DNA from: a virus
Virus record (IMG/VR): IMGVR_UViG_3300042914_004346
Coordinates: 1 to 32,962 of that record
DNA length: 32,962 bases
Reading direction: 5' to 3' (one strand)
Under the pieces are notes generated by a model. That model was given only the letters and a program-made list of their open reading frames with translations. It was not told the origin of the DNA and ran no database searches. The translations under genes were made by a program, and so were the position numbers. How positions within the stretch are numbered: the stretch's first letter is position 1; each line of letters begins with the position of its first letter. Shown in pieces: positions 12,714 through 19,682 of this stretch.

Positions 12714-12911
12714 ATGGCAAACGTCTATCAAGAAAACGGCTACGCTAGCAGGGAAGAATACTTAGAATCATTGCGAGAAGACTATGGCTCGGTCGTTGAT
12801 ACGCTCACAAGCGTATTGCCAGCCTCTGAAGACTTTGACGGATTGCTAACAGCCTTAGAAGACTATGAAGAATCCTCAATCTATGATTCTTTGAACGATT
12901 GTATGGATTAA
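12714..12911 (+). CDS. Very acidic small protein, 65 aa
   Basis: More than a quarter of its residues are Asp or Glu (SREEYLESLREDYGSVVDTL; LEDYEESSIYDSLNDCMD) with few basic residues. Start context TTCATC-ATG. Small acidic phage proteins may mimic DNA and inhibit nucleases or polymerase, but this is only a suggestion from composition. It is the last gene of the rightward block and is followed by a hairpin. Confidence 0.6.
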   Translation: MANVYQENGYASREEYLESLREDYGSVVDTLTSVLPASEDFDGLLTALEDYEESSIYDSLNDCMD

Positions 12912-12923
12912 GTTACCACTACC

Positions 12924-12942
12924 GGGCCGCGCCTTGCGGCCC
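12924..12942. terminator. Hairpin between convergent operons
   Basis: GGGCCGC, loop GCCTT, GCGGCCC, followed by TAAAATAT. The U tract is poor on both strands. Its place at the end of the rightward block, before the minus-strand genes end at 13062, makes it a likely weak or bidirectional terminator. The rest of 12943-13061 is G/C-rich low-complexity sequence without a gene. Confidence 0.5.
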
Positions 12943-13048
12943 TAAAATATAGCTTACCGGGGCGGAGTTGCGGTTCTGGTGATAGCGGGGGCGGGTGCCC
13001 ATACCCCTTCCACCTCACCCACCAATACCAAGCCCTTAATAATCAACA

Positions 13049-13060
13049 GGGGGGCGGGGG
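13049..13060. repeat. G6-C-G5 repeat, copy 1
   Basis: GGGGGGCGGGGG on the plus strand lies just beyond the stop of the minus-strand gene 13062-13247. The minus strand reads TGA-A-CCCCCGCCCCCC. It is repeated after the next gene and could form G-quadruplex or act as a transcript-end signal. Confidence 0.7.
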
Positions 13061-13061
13061 T

Positions 13062-13247
13062 TCAATCCCACAAACAAGCAGGGTCATTATTTCCCACCAA
13101 ATTATCAACTTGCGATGCTTTATTGTAAAGCACCGCAGCACGCATTCTAGCCCGCATTTGCTCTCGCGCTATACCTTTAGCGTGCTTACCTTCCAAACGC
13201 AGCGCAAACTGAAAAATCGCAGCTTGCATAAAGCCAGGATATTCCAT
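13062..13247 (-). CDS. Small hypothetical protein, 61 aa
   Basis: MEYPGFMQAAIFQFALRLEG opens a helix-rich basic protein (KHAKGIAREQMRARMRAAVL) ending NNDPACLWD. Unrecognised. It is the last gene of a four-gene leftward block and has a G-rich repeat on both sides. Confidence 0.55.
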   Translation of the reverse strand: MEYPGFMQAAIFQFALRLEGKHAKGIAREQMRARMRAAVLYNKASQVDNLVGNNDPACLWD

Positions 13248-13255
13248 AGCAACAA

Positions 13256-13267
13256 GGGGGGCGGGGG
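13256..13267. repeat. G6-C-G5 repeat, copy 2
   Basis: An identical 12-mer GGGGGGCGGGGG, again placed immediately after a minus-strand stop (13269-13271), filling nearly all of the 21-bp gap to the next gene. Flanks AACA(A) and TTCA match copy 1. A related G5-C-G6 lies at 13631-13642 inside the 13481-13663 gene. Confidence 0.7.
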
Positions 13268-13268
13268 T

Positions 13269-13484
13269 TCAGTTTAGATACTCAAGAATGCGCCATCTCA
13301 GCCGAGCAATATGAGTATAATGCTGGCCAAAAATAAAACCGCAGCCCCCTTCCCGCCAAACAATATGCTCAGAAAGATTGTCTGATAGCCCATAAAGCCC
13401 TGTAATTTGATGCGCTTCGCAACGTGCGTTGATCCACCAAAATGGACCAATTTGCCCGCAGTCGCTGTCAATGCTGAAGATCAT
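13269..13484 (-). CDS. Small hypothetical protein, 71 aa
   Basis: MIFSIDSDCGQIGPFWWINA, GLYGLSDNLSEHIVWREGGC and FIFGQHYTHIARLRWRILEY describe a compact aromatic protein with three Cys residues. Unrecognised. It overlaps the upstream minus-strand gene by 4 nt (ATGA), so the two are coupled. Confidence 0.6.
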   Translation of the reverse strand: MIFSIDSDCGQIGPFWWINARCEAHQITGLYGLSDNLSEHIVWREGGCGFIFGQHYTHIARLRWRILEYLN

Positions 13485-13663
13485 GGTTGCGTTGAAAACC
13501 CTTGCATCATACCACGCTGCCGGAGCGCTTCAACCACGATGGGGCGAAGAACTGACTGAATTGGTAGCGACTGCTCAAGGTTGACCAGCTTTTCCGTCGA
13601 GTAGCGCAACAAATCTTTAACGGTAGTGACGGGGGCGGGGGGTTGAAAGCCGGGATCGGGCAT
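13481..13663 (-). CDS. Small hypothetical protein, 60 aa
   Basis: MPDPGFQPPAPVTTVKDLLR, with a Pro-rich N-terminus encoded across a C-rich repeat (13631-13642), then a helical LEQSLPIQSVLRPIVVEALR. Likely soluble; unrecognised. It starts 2 nt after the stop of the 53-residue gene (TGATCATG) and overlaps the next by 4 nt. Confidence 0.6.
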   Translation of the reverse strand: MPDPGFQPPAPVTTVKDLLRYSTEKLVNLEQSLPIQSVLRPIVVEALRQRGMMQGFSTQP

Positions 13664-13665
13664 GA

Positions 13666-13827
13666 TCAGTGCTTTGTAATAGATTTACGGGACACGAGTT
13701 GCGACTGCCCCGCCGGATTGATGACGACGACGCGACCGCCTGACGGCAGCAGCTTGTAGCTGTATGGCAGCCTGTATCCAGGAATGCCGTCGCACTTAAC
13801 AGTCGTGTACTCGGAAGGGCGTTCCAT
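13666..13827 (-). CDS. Small hypothetical protein, 53 aa
   Basis: The frame starts at ATG 13827, MERPSEYTTVKCDGIPGYRL, then a beta-rich SGGRVVVINPAGQSQLVSRK. It opens the leftward four-gene block and has a well-spaced promoter directly upstream whose start point would fall on or beside the ATG, implying a leaderless message. Function unknown. Confidence 0.6.
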   Translation of the reverse strand: MERPSEYTTVKCDGIPGYRLPYSYKLLPSGGRVVVINPAGQSQLVSRKSITKH

Positions 13828-13833
13828 GGCCTA

Positions 13834-13873
13834 ATCGTACCACCTCTTTCCTCTGCCGGCAAGCCGCTATGAT
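13834..13873. promoter_or_regulatory. Divergent promoter pair
   Basis: Leftward: -35 TTGCCG (plus-strand 13857-13862) and -10 TACGAT (13834-13839), spacer 17 bp, for the 13827 gene. Rightward: -10 TATGAT (13868-13873) with no clear -35, for the zinc ribbon at 13894. The two promoters are interleaved in 40 bp, so binding at one should affect the other. Confidence 0.45.
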
Positions 13874-13893
13874 GTGCTTTTGCGAATGAAGCG

Positions 13894-14139
13894 ATGCCAC
13901 TTGCCAAGCCTCGCAGCCAATGCCCAGAATGCCAAAATACTGATACAAGAGTTACCAATACTCGTTTGCTGGAATGCGGCAGCCTTGTGCGCAGGCGTAG
14001 GTGCCAGAAGTGCGGGCATCGGTGGTATACGCTGCAGGGTGCCGAAGAAATTGTCGAATCGTGGCGATTTCTGTGGGGCAACAAGGACATCGTTGCCCTC
14101 CGGCCGCTCCCAGAATCTTCAAAAAATGAGAAAGTATAA
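13894..14139 (+). CDS. NrdR-like zinc ribbon protein, 81 aa
   Basis: An N-terminal zinc ribbon with C10-P-E-C13 and C37-Q-K-C40. The block CPECQNTDTRVTNTRLLECG, followed by RRRRCQKCGHRWYT, closely follows the NrdR pattern (CP-C---DT-V-D-R, RRRR-C--C--RF-T). The ATP-cone of NrdR is absent and the protein stops after a short tail. It probably binds DNA as a transcription regulator; phage Ogr/Delta-type late activators are another class of small zinc-binding regulators. It faces the terminase 3' end with an 8-bp gap and is the only plus-strand gene between 12911 and 15553. No ribonucleotide reductase gene is in view. Confidence 0.7.
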   Translation: MPLAKPRSQCPECQNTDTRVTNTRLLECGSLVRRRRCQKCGHRWYTLQGAEEIVESWRFLWGNKDIVALRPLPESSKNEKV

Positions 14140-14147
14140 AGAATTGG

Positions 14148-15521
14148 TCAGTAGATGCGGTGATCAGTGATCTCCCCGTTGCCTCCTCTGGTCAGGTTAA
14201 ATTTTCCAAGGCATAAATAGCCGAAAGCGTCGAAAGCATGGTCTACACCGAGCTTTTTATTAGGCATTCGTGTTCCTTCGGCGTATCCCAGCGTGCGAAA
14301 TGACTTAATCAGCTCCCGGCAGCGTGGGTGAATTTTAGTATGCACCTCCCCATCGGCTGTGCGCAGCGCTGCATTGACCGCTCTGATCTTGTCAGCGGTA
14401 TTGTATGGCGCTTCGGGAGCATAAACAGAAATCCCAGCCTTTCTCAGGATCTGGTGATCGCTGTACCCTACGCCGGAAGTCTGCTTGCGCTTGCCTGTAG
14501 GGTCGGGAAGCGCATTGATTCTACGTCTAGCGTTTTCATCGTAGTCAGCATCTTCGTTGATGGCGTATTTTTGATTGAGAACCTCCGCTAAATCCCACGT
14601 TGTTCTGTTTTTTAGCATTATTTCATCAAAAATGCGCAATTCCTTGATTCTACCGTCTTTTCTAATGATATTACCGCAAATTGCCGTCAAGGGGTCATTG
14701 TTAAAGTCAATTCCTACATAAAGCGGCAGGTTTGGATTGTCTTCTACACTGCTATCAAGGTTGTCCATTGAAAAACATGGCACAACCAGGCCGGTATTAG
14801 AAAGTATTTTAGCCTCGTATTCGCGCTCAAACACTTCTGGCGCAAGTGTTGCGCGTGCTCGCTTGATCTCTTCAAGCGGAATGTTCCCACCCTGTAGCGA
14901 CGTGTACTCGTATAATGTCCATTGCTGCGGGTCGAGTCGGTCAAGGTTTGGATCTGCCATTTCGGCGTCTTTAAGCAGCAAAATTAGCTCATAGAACCAG
15001 CCTGCCGTGCCTTCCGCTGATGGTGTTGTAGTAAACAATGCCCAGCCATTGCGGTCAGATAGCGCGGGGCTGATAACGGAATGCCATGTATATTCGCTTT
15101 GAAACGCGCATTCGTCCATTACAACCCCTGACAACGCAGGGCCGCGCAGCGTGTCGGGATCTTCGGAGCCCTTAAGGTAAATTATTGAGCCGTTAATTAA
15201 GTCTATGCGAAGATCAGATTCGTTCTTTTTTCTAACCCACTGCTTAGGTATGATTTCCTTGTAAATATCCCAAGCAATAGTTTTGGCGACTCTGTATGTG
15301 GGGGCAACGTAGTAGTAGACCCCTCGGCGTTCTGCGGCGCCCCGGAGGATCTCAACAGCCCCGAGTACTGTCTTTCCGCCCCGCCGGCCCGCCAGAACGA
15401 CGCGGAAGCGGCGGCGATCACGGAAGATGCGCCCCTGCATCGGCCGCAGTGACACCTGATTCTTGCCGGCGATGAAGTCACCGCTCTGGCGTAGCTGCGT
15501 CGGGGCGGTGACTGTGGGCAT
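14148..15521 (-). CDS. terL: Terminase large subunit
   Basis: A 457-residue packaging motor. Walker A is AGRRGGKT (44-51); the segment SEDPDTLRGPALSGVVMDEC carries Walker B with Asp136 and catalytic Glu137; the coupling motif is TTTPSAEG (164-171). The nuclease domain starts at VGIDFNNDP with Asp272 and ends with a DHAFDAFGYL helix, whose aspartates complete the metal site. It docks on the portal and pumps DNA into the prohead. Its orientation is opposite to the portal, with only 31 bp between the two starts, and it is over 4 kb from the TerS candidate; both are unusual. Confidence 0.93.
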   Translation of the reverse strand: MPTVTAPTQLRQSGDFIAGKNQVSLRPMQGRIFRDRRRFRVVLAGRRGGKTVLGAVEILRGAAERRGVYYYVAPTYRVAKTIAWDIYKEIIPKQWVRKKNESDLRIDLINGSIIYLKGSEDPDTLRGPALSGVVMDECAFQSEYTWHSVISPALSDRNGWALFTTTPSAEGTAGWFYELILLLKDAEMADPNLDRLDPQQWTLYEYTSLQGGNIPLEEIKRARATLAPEVFEREYEAKILSNTGLVVPCFSMDNLDSSVEDNPNLPLYVGIDFNNDPLTAICGNIIRKDGRIKELRIFDEIMLKNRTTWDLAEVLNQKYAINEDADYDENARRRINALPDPTGKRKQTSGVGYSDHQILRKAGISVYAPEAPYNTADKIRAVNAALRTADGEVHTKIHPRCRELIKSFRTLGYAEGTRMPNKKLGVDHAFDAFGYLCLGKFNLTRGGNGEITDHRIY

Positions 15522-15552
15522 GGGGCTAGACTAGGCCATCCGCACCGCCGCA

Positions 15553-17049
15553 ATGGACATCACCAGGATCAGGCTGACTCATAAGCGTTACACCGATAAA
15601 GACAGTCCCTTTTTCATGGATACCACAAATCTGCGAATGCGCAGAAAGTGGGAGATCATGCAAGCGGTGACGAATGGCACCGAATACTTGCATGAAAATG
15701 CTGAAGTATATCTGCCCCGCGAGCCGCGTGAAAATCCTAAAAAGACTCCTGAAGGCAAGGAATACGACCCATGGCAAGCGCGTGTAAATTTATCGGTACT
15801 CGCTCCGTTCACAAAGCGCTTGATTCATAATGCTGCAGGCATGGTGCTCAGAAGGCGCATACAGCTTGAGGGCGGCGATCCGTGGTGGGAAAATGAATTT
15901 AGAAAAGATGTAGATGGCGATGGATCATCGCTTGATCAATTTGCCAAAAAGCGCTTGGAAGTAGCGCTGACTTATGGCATGTCAACAATGATGGTTGACG
16001 CCGGCAGGCGAAGTGTGGCTACTGCTGCAGAGGAACTTGTGCCATTGCGCCCATATTTTATTCCCATTGATCCGTGGCAATACCTTGGCACGCGTCGGGA
16101 AAGCGACAGCCCCGGCGCTGCGCTTACCATGTTCAGGTACCAGGAAGAACTCAAAACGGCAAAGGGTGCTTACGGAGAAGAGTATGTTCCGATTGCTCGC
16201 GTTATTCGCCCTGGCGCCTACGAAGTGTTTGAAGCCGACAAGCGAGAAAGCGTTGACAGTGGCACTTTTGCGCTTGATCGTGTTCCAGTTGTAAATATCT
16301 ACACTGAGCGCGAAGGTTTTTGGTGCGCATCGCCTCCATTAGCTGATGTCGCGCATCTGAACATTGCCCATTATCGCCGGCTAGCCGACCTGTTGCATTC
16401 GCTGCATATTGCCGCTATTGGGCTGCTTGTGCTTGAGGAATACGAAGGCGATGACGCTTCTACTGGTCTTAATTATGCCATTAAAATGCAAATAGGCTCT
16501 AAAGCCTATTGGGTTCCATGCGATGCGGGCAGTTTCGCTGCGCAAGCTGAATTGCTTGATCGGCTTGAAAATGAAATATCCCACCTTGGCGTAACAAAGC
16601 TGCTGGGGCAAAAATTTGTTGCTGAGAGCGCCGACGCTAAGCGCATTGATCAACAGCAGGCAAATTGCGTGCTTGCTGTAGCTGCGATGGAGCTGGAAGC
16701 TGCGCTAAATGAAGCCTTCCAAATGGCTGCTGAATACTACGGCAAGGAGCCGCCAAAAGTAATTATCAGCAGGGACTTTGACTTCTACAGACTGCTCGGA
16801 CAGGATGTGAGCGTGCTCAGTGACCTGGAGGACAAGGGGCAAATAACTACCGAACTGTTCCACAAAATTCTGTTCCATGGGGAATGGATCCCAGAAGATG
16901 TGGACATGAGCCAGTTGCTGAAAGATGTTAAAAAACTTAAGGAAAAAATAAAAGCTGCTACGATGAGGGAGCAACGCGCACAGATACAAAATGGATCAGC
17001 AGGCCGCCCGTCGCCGTCTACTGGCTCTGGTGGAGCAACAAGCGCTTGA
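15553..17049 (+). CDS. Portal protein (DUF4055-like)
   Basis: A 498-residue portal. The N-terminus (RMRRKWEIMQAVTNGTEYLH, then YLPREPREN), WQARVNLSVLAPFTKRLIHN, GMVLRRRIQLEG and the DVDGDGSSLDQFAKKRLEVA block are typical of the DUF4055 portal family. The C-terminal third carries the long helices of the ring (LEDKGQITTELFHKILFHGE) and a charged coiled segment. It forms the dodecameric entry ring for DNA. Its 3' end overlaps a small ORF at 16991. Confidence 0.88.
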   Translation: MDITRIRLTHKRYTDKDSPFFMDTTNLRMRRKWEIMQAVTNGTEYLHENAEVYLPREPRENPKKTPEGKEYDPWQARVNLSVLAPFTKRLIHNAAGMVLRRRIQLEGGDPWWENEFRKDVDGDGSSLDQFAKKRLEVALTYGMSTMMVDAGRRSVATAAEELVPLRPYFIPIDPWQYLGTRRESDSPGAALTMFRYQEELKTAKGAYGEEYVPIARVIRPGAYEVFEADKRESVDSGTFALDRVPVVNIYTEREGFWCASPPLADVAHLNIAHYRRLADLLHSLHIAAIGLLVLEEYEGDDASTGLNYAIKMQIGSKAYWVPCDAGSFAAQAELLDRLENEISHLGVTKLLGQKFVAESADAKRIDQQQANCVLAVAAMELEAALNEAFQMAAEYYGKEPPKVIISRDFDFYRLLGQDVSVLSDLEDKGQITTELFHKILFHGEWIPEDVDMSQLLKDVKKLKEKIKAATMREQRAQIQNGSAGRPSPSTGSGGATSA

Positions 17050-17146
17050 AATTTACAGCCACATGACAAAAACCCCCGAACTGCCATGCCTGGCGGCTCA
17101 GGGGCTTCCATGCAAGCGCTGCGATCAGTGTCCGCGAGCGCGTTGA
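16991..17146 (+). CDS. Small CxxC protein overlapping the portal 3' end, 51 aa
   Basis: MDQQAARRRLLALVEQQALE begins a helix, then ELPCLAAQGLPCKRCDQCPR gives four Cys in a C-x(7)-C-x2-C-x2-C arrangement. It overlaps the portal gene by 59 nt in another frame and the minus-strand gene 17125-17376 by 22 nt at its 3' end. The cysteine pattern suggests a small metal-binding protein. Whether it is translated is uncertain. Confidence 0.45.
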   Translation: MDQQAARRRLLALVEQQALEIYSHMTKTPELPCLAAQGLPCKRCDQCPRAR

Positions 17147-17376
17147 GAAGCGCGTGTGGCCTTTACAAGCGCTGCGTCAATCTCGGGCTGGGCCAGCACT
17201 TCAGTTTCGCACTCGCCGTCAGGGTAAAGCGTCTTCTCTATCACCAGGCCAGACATATTGACGCGCTCGACAATCGGGCCAGCGCTTTCCTGCTTTTCGG
17301 GCTCAGGCTCAGAGGTAACAGCGGGGCTTGGAGCGGTGACAAGAGTTTTCGGGGTCGGGGCTTTAGGATCAGCCAT
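17125..17376 (-). CDS. Small minus-strand protein between portal and scaffold, 83 aa
   Basis: MADPKAPTPKTLVTAPSPAV, a Pro/Glu-rich disordered N-terminus, is followed by an ordered part, VNMSGLVIEKTLYPDGECET, and an alanine-rich basic end. The composition is protein-like, unlike the arginine-rich frames opposite it. A TATAGT -10 sits 26 nt upstream on the minus strand. An antisense gene inside the morphogenesis cluster is unusual; a regulator or accessory protein is possible. Confidence 0.55.
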   Translation of the reverse strand: MADPKAPTPKTLVTAPSPAVTSEPEPEKQESAGPIVERVNMSGLVIEKTLYPDGECETEVLAQPEIDAALVKATRASQRARGH

Positions 17377-17382
17377 GGTGCC

Positions 17383-17410
17383 TTGGCGCGGTTACGCGCT
17401 ACACTATAGC
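17383..17410. promoter_or_regulatory. Symmetric bidirectional promoter
   Basis: Plus strand: -35 TTGGCG (17383-17388), 16 bp, -10 TATAGC (17405-17410), for the scaffold gene at 17429. Minus strand: -10 TATAGT (17403-17408) overlaps it, for the gene at 17376. The shared core ACTATAGC is partly symmetric, so one melted region could serve both directions. Confidence 0.45.
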
Positions 17411-17428
17411 GCATCCATCAACCCCGCC

Positions 17429-18106
17429 ATGTCGCTCACCCCCGAAGAGATCGCAGAACTGCAGGCCAAGGCCGCCGAGGCCGATGAACTCAAGCAGCGC
17501 CTTGTTGCTGTAGACGGCAAAAAGGGTGAAGTGCTAGATGAAAAGAAAAAGCTGCAGCAGCAGGTGAAAGATTTGCAAGATAAAGAGGAAGCTCGCAAGA
17601 AAAAAGAGCTAGAAGAGCAAGGTAAAACTGCTGAGCTACTGGAGCAGGAGCGCAAGGAAAAGGAAGAATTGCGCAAGCGGTTGGAGGAATCAGAGCAGGC
17701 CATTGCTAAGGTTGAAGAGCAGCGCGTCAAGGATCGCCTCAAGGCTGATTTTATCGCTGGCCTAGGAGGAGAAGCATTTGCTCCTGCGCAGTTGTGGACA
17801 TTGTTTCAGGGTTCCGCGAAGGATCGTGACGGTAAAACTGTCATCCTGTTCAAAGGGCAGGAGATCGCTCCCGCCGAGCTTGCCGGCAAGATGCGCACTG
17901 ACCCCGAGTATGCACACCATCTGCGGCCCAAGGGCTCTGGCGGCGGCATGGGGGCCAAGCCGGCGACGGGTGAGCCCATGGACATTTCGGGCAATCCCTA
18001 CCTCCCCGGCGGCAGTTTGACCAAGCGCATCGAGCTGGAGATCGACAACCCGGATCTTGCTGCTAAGCTGAAGGTCGAGGCGGCGAATGCCGCTAGCAAG
18101 GGGTAA
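17429..18106 (+). CDS. Scaffolding protein
   Basis: A 225-residue protein starting at ATG 17429, after the predicted promoter (the frame extends upstream but would cross it). Residues 7-105 are a long coiled coil (KKLQQQVKDLQDKEEARKKK; ELLEQERKEKEELRKRLEES). A small C-terminal part (LKADFIAGLGGEAFAPAQLW; NPYLPGGSLTKRIELEIDNP) would contact the coat. It lies directly before the capsid gene, as expected. It guides prohead assembly and is then lost or degraded; no protease domain is seen. Confidence 0.85.
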   Translation: MSLTPEEIAELQAKAAEADELKQRLVAVDGKKGEVLDEKKKLQQQVKDLQDKEEARKKKELEEQGKTAELLEQERKEKEELRKRLEESEQAIAKVEEQRVKDRLKADFIAGLGGEAFAPAQLWTLFQGSAKDRDGKTVILFKGQEIAPAELAGKMRTDPEYAHHLRPKGSGGGMGAKPATGEPMDISGNPYLPGGSLTKRIELEIDNPDLAAKLKVEAANAASKG

Positions 18107-18184
18107 GGCTGCGCCAAGTCCTGAGCAAAAGCACTACTGCTGCGCGGTTGTGTCAAACCACACGCACACATTGCTTTTCCTCCA

Positions 18185-19234
18185 GTGGCCTATCTTGGCA
18201 ACCTGGGCGGCACGTTTCAGAGTGATGTTGCAAGTCTGACGCGGCTTGCAACATCTGCTCCGTTCGCCCGATATCTTCAAGAGCAGATTTTCCTGCAATC
18301 GCGCATGATCCGTTCGGGGATCATCGCCACCAATCCCGGCCTGACTGCCACCGTTGGCACTCGGATCGAGGCGCCTTTCTTCAAGCCGCTCAACCCGGTT
18401 GAAGAGCGCATGACTTCCGGTGATGACTGGGGAGCTTCCCAAGAAGGTCATTTCACCTTCCAGAAAATTCAGGCCAGCACTCAGTACGCCACCATTACGC
18501 ATCGAGGCTTTGCTTATGCGGTGGACAAGCTCTCGCGGCTTGCCATTGGCGAAGATCCAATGGCCGCGCTTGCCAATCAGCTTGCGCCGGCCATGGACAA
18601 GCTGCGGACTGCCAAGTTCATCGCGCACATGGAGGGCCTGCTCGGCACTGGTGGCCCGCTCAACTCTGCTCTCAACGTGAACAAGTCGGTTACTACCGGC
18701 TCTACGATTGCCAACTGGCTGACGGCTGAGAACATTGTCGAGGCTCGCTACAAACTGGGCGAACGGCAGTCGGACATTACAACTCTTGTGATCCCGTCTC
18801 CCGTTGCTGCCTATCTGGAGCAGGTTGGCTTCCTGGCCTACGACGCTGATCGCGCTGGCGTCAACCGCCGGCAGACCATTGGCATCTTCGGCAACCTCAA
18901 TGTCATCGTTGACGATCAGCTTCCGGTCATTGGCACCAGCGGTCAGCAACGCCAGTTTGTTTGCTATCTGGCAGGCGCTGGCGTGATGCAGGAAGGGGAT
19001 CAGATTCCGATGGAGGTTGAGCCTGATCGCAACGCCCCGAGCAAGCAGGACGGTATCATCATCGACTACCATCACGTCCAGCACGTTCCGGGTACTTCGT
19101 GGAATGCCAACTTTGACAATCCCACGAATACGGAGATTGCAACCGGGTCGAATTTTAGCCTGGTCTATGGCGATGCTCGGCTAATTCCGGCGGTGCGACT
19201 GATCGTGAACAGCCCCTTCGGCGGCACGATCTGA
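18185..19234 (+). CDS. Major capsid protein
   Basis: A 349-residue coat protein of the HK97-fold type, recognised from its place after the scaffold and segments such as FARYLQEQIFLQSRMIRSGI, VGTRIEAPFFKPLN, YAVDKLSRLAIGEDPMAALA and IGIFGNLNVIVDDQLPVIG. The start is GTG at 18185; the 77-bp gap before it contains no Shine-Dalgarno but a pyrimidine-rich stretch. Codons are GC-rich and highly biased, as expected for an abundant product. Three hairpins follow it, giving strong transcript ends. Confidence 0.88.
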   Translation: MAYLGNLGGTFQSDVASLTRLATSAPFARYLQEQIFLQSRMIRSGIIATNPGLTATVGTRIEAPFFKPLNPVEERMTSGDDWGASQEGHFTFQKIQASTQYATITHRGFAYAVDKLSRLAIGEDPMAALANQLAPAMDKLRTAKFIAHMEGLLGTGGPLNSALNVNKSVTTGSTIANWLTAENIVEARYKLGERQSDITTLVIPSPVAAYLEQVGFLAYDADRAGVNRRQTIGIFGNLNVIVDDQLPVIGTSGQQRQFVCYLAGAGVMQEGDQIPMEVEPDRNAPSKQDGIIIDYHHVQHVPGTSWNANFDNPTNTEIATGSNFSLVYGDARLIPAVRLIVNSPFGGTI

Positions 19235-19238
19235 TAGG

Positions 19239-19276
19239 CTGCATCAGCGCTGCACCCCTTTCGGGGCATGATGCAG
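19239..19276 (+). terminator. Hairpin after capsid gene, no U tract
   Basis: CTGCATCA (19239-19246) pairs with TGATGCAG (19269-19276), with an inner CCCC-TTTC-GGGG stem. It begins 4 nt after the capsid stop and may protect the 3' end of the capsid mRNA rather than terminate. Confidence 0.5.
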
Positions 19277-19296
19277 AGGCTCAGCGGCGCACGAGA

Positions 19297-19315
19297 GGGG
19301 GGCTTCGGCCCCCTT
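19297..19315 (+). terminator. GC-rich TTCG-loop hairpin
   Basis: GGGGGC, TTCG tetraloop, GCCCCC and a short TT-CC-TT end. Very stable; probably part of the same 3' processing or termination array as its neighbours. Confidence 0.55.
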
Positions 19316-19363
19316 CCTTATTGGCGGCTCGATCCGATAGACTGGCCCGGTCCACTTGCGATT

Positions 19364-19399
19364 GAGGGGGTGCCGCTCCGACCGGCACCCCCTCTTTTT
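19364..19399 (+). terminator. Rho-independent terminator after capsid gene
   Basis: 12-bp arms GAGGGGGTGCCG and CGGCACCCCCTC with a 7-nt loop and five T. It is the strongest terminator in the window. Its T tract overlaps the -35 position of the next promoter. Confidence 0.85.
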
Positions 19400-19422
19400 C
19401 ATGGCCGGATCTGGGCTATGCT
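19395..19422 (+). promoter_or_regulatory. Promoter following terminator
   Basis: TTTTTC (19395-19400), 16 bp, TATGCT (19417-19422), 27 nt before the 19450 gene. The arrangement CTTTTTCATG then TATG(C/A)T recurs after the terminator at 22696. Confidence 0.4.
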
Positions 19423-19449
19423 GGGGGCTGAGCCCCGCATCGAACCCCG

Positions 19450-19677
19450 ATGGCTTCCTTCAATTCCCTCAAGACCAAGAAAGGCCAGCTCGACATCGAG
19501 GGCGCTGGCGTGGCCTTCGCCAGTCTGCCCGCCACTCCGGCCCTTGGCATGATCCGCGTGGTGAACAACGCCACAGAGACGACCGTAGGCGCGGCGGCCA
19601 ATGGCGGCGGCTCCGCGAAGGTGCTGGTCTGGTACAACGGCACCGCCTGGCGCATCATCGGCGGCACTGACACCTGA
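19450..19677 (+). CDS. Small structural protein, head decoration candidate, 75 aa
   Basis: MASFNSLKTKKGQLDIEGAG begins the protein and GMIRVVNNATETTVGAAANG, then KVLVWYNGTAWRIIGG, form the repeated beta pattern common in small phage head or fibre-associated proteins. It lies just after the capsid gene and before the connectors, with its own terminator-promoter unit upstream, which suits a product needed in high copy. A decoration role is inferred from place and fold-like pattern. Confidence 0.6.
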   Translation: MASFNSLKTKKGQLDIEGAGVAFASLPATPALGMIRVVNNATETTVGAAANGGGSAKVLVWYNGTAWRIIGGTDT

Positions 19678-19682
19678 TCGCC

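Noticed and set aside
13617-14090. 157-aa minus-strand ORF opposite the zinc ribbon
   Set aside because: It overlaps the NrdR-like gene and the 53-aa minus-strand gene, both better supported, and its sequence is His/Ser/Arg-rich like a shadow.
18134-19084. 316-aa minus-strand ORF opposite the major capsid gene
   Set aside because: High codon bias of the capsid gene removes stops in the opposite frame. It has no recognisable motif and no promoter.
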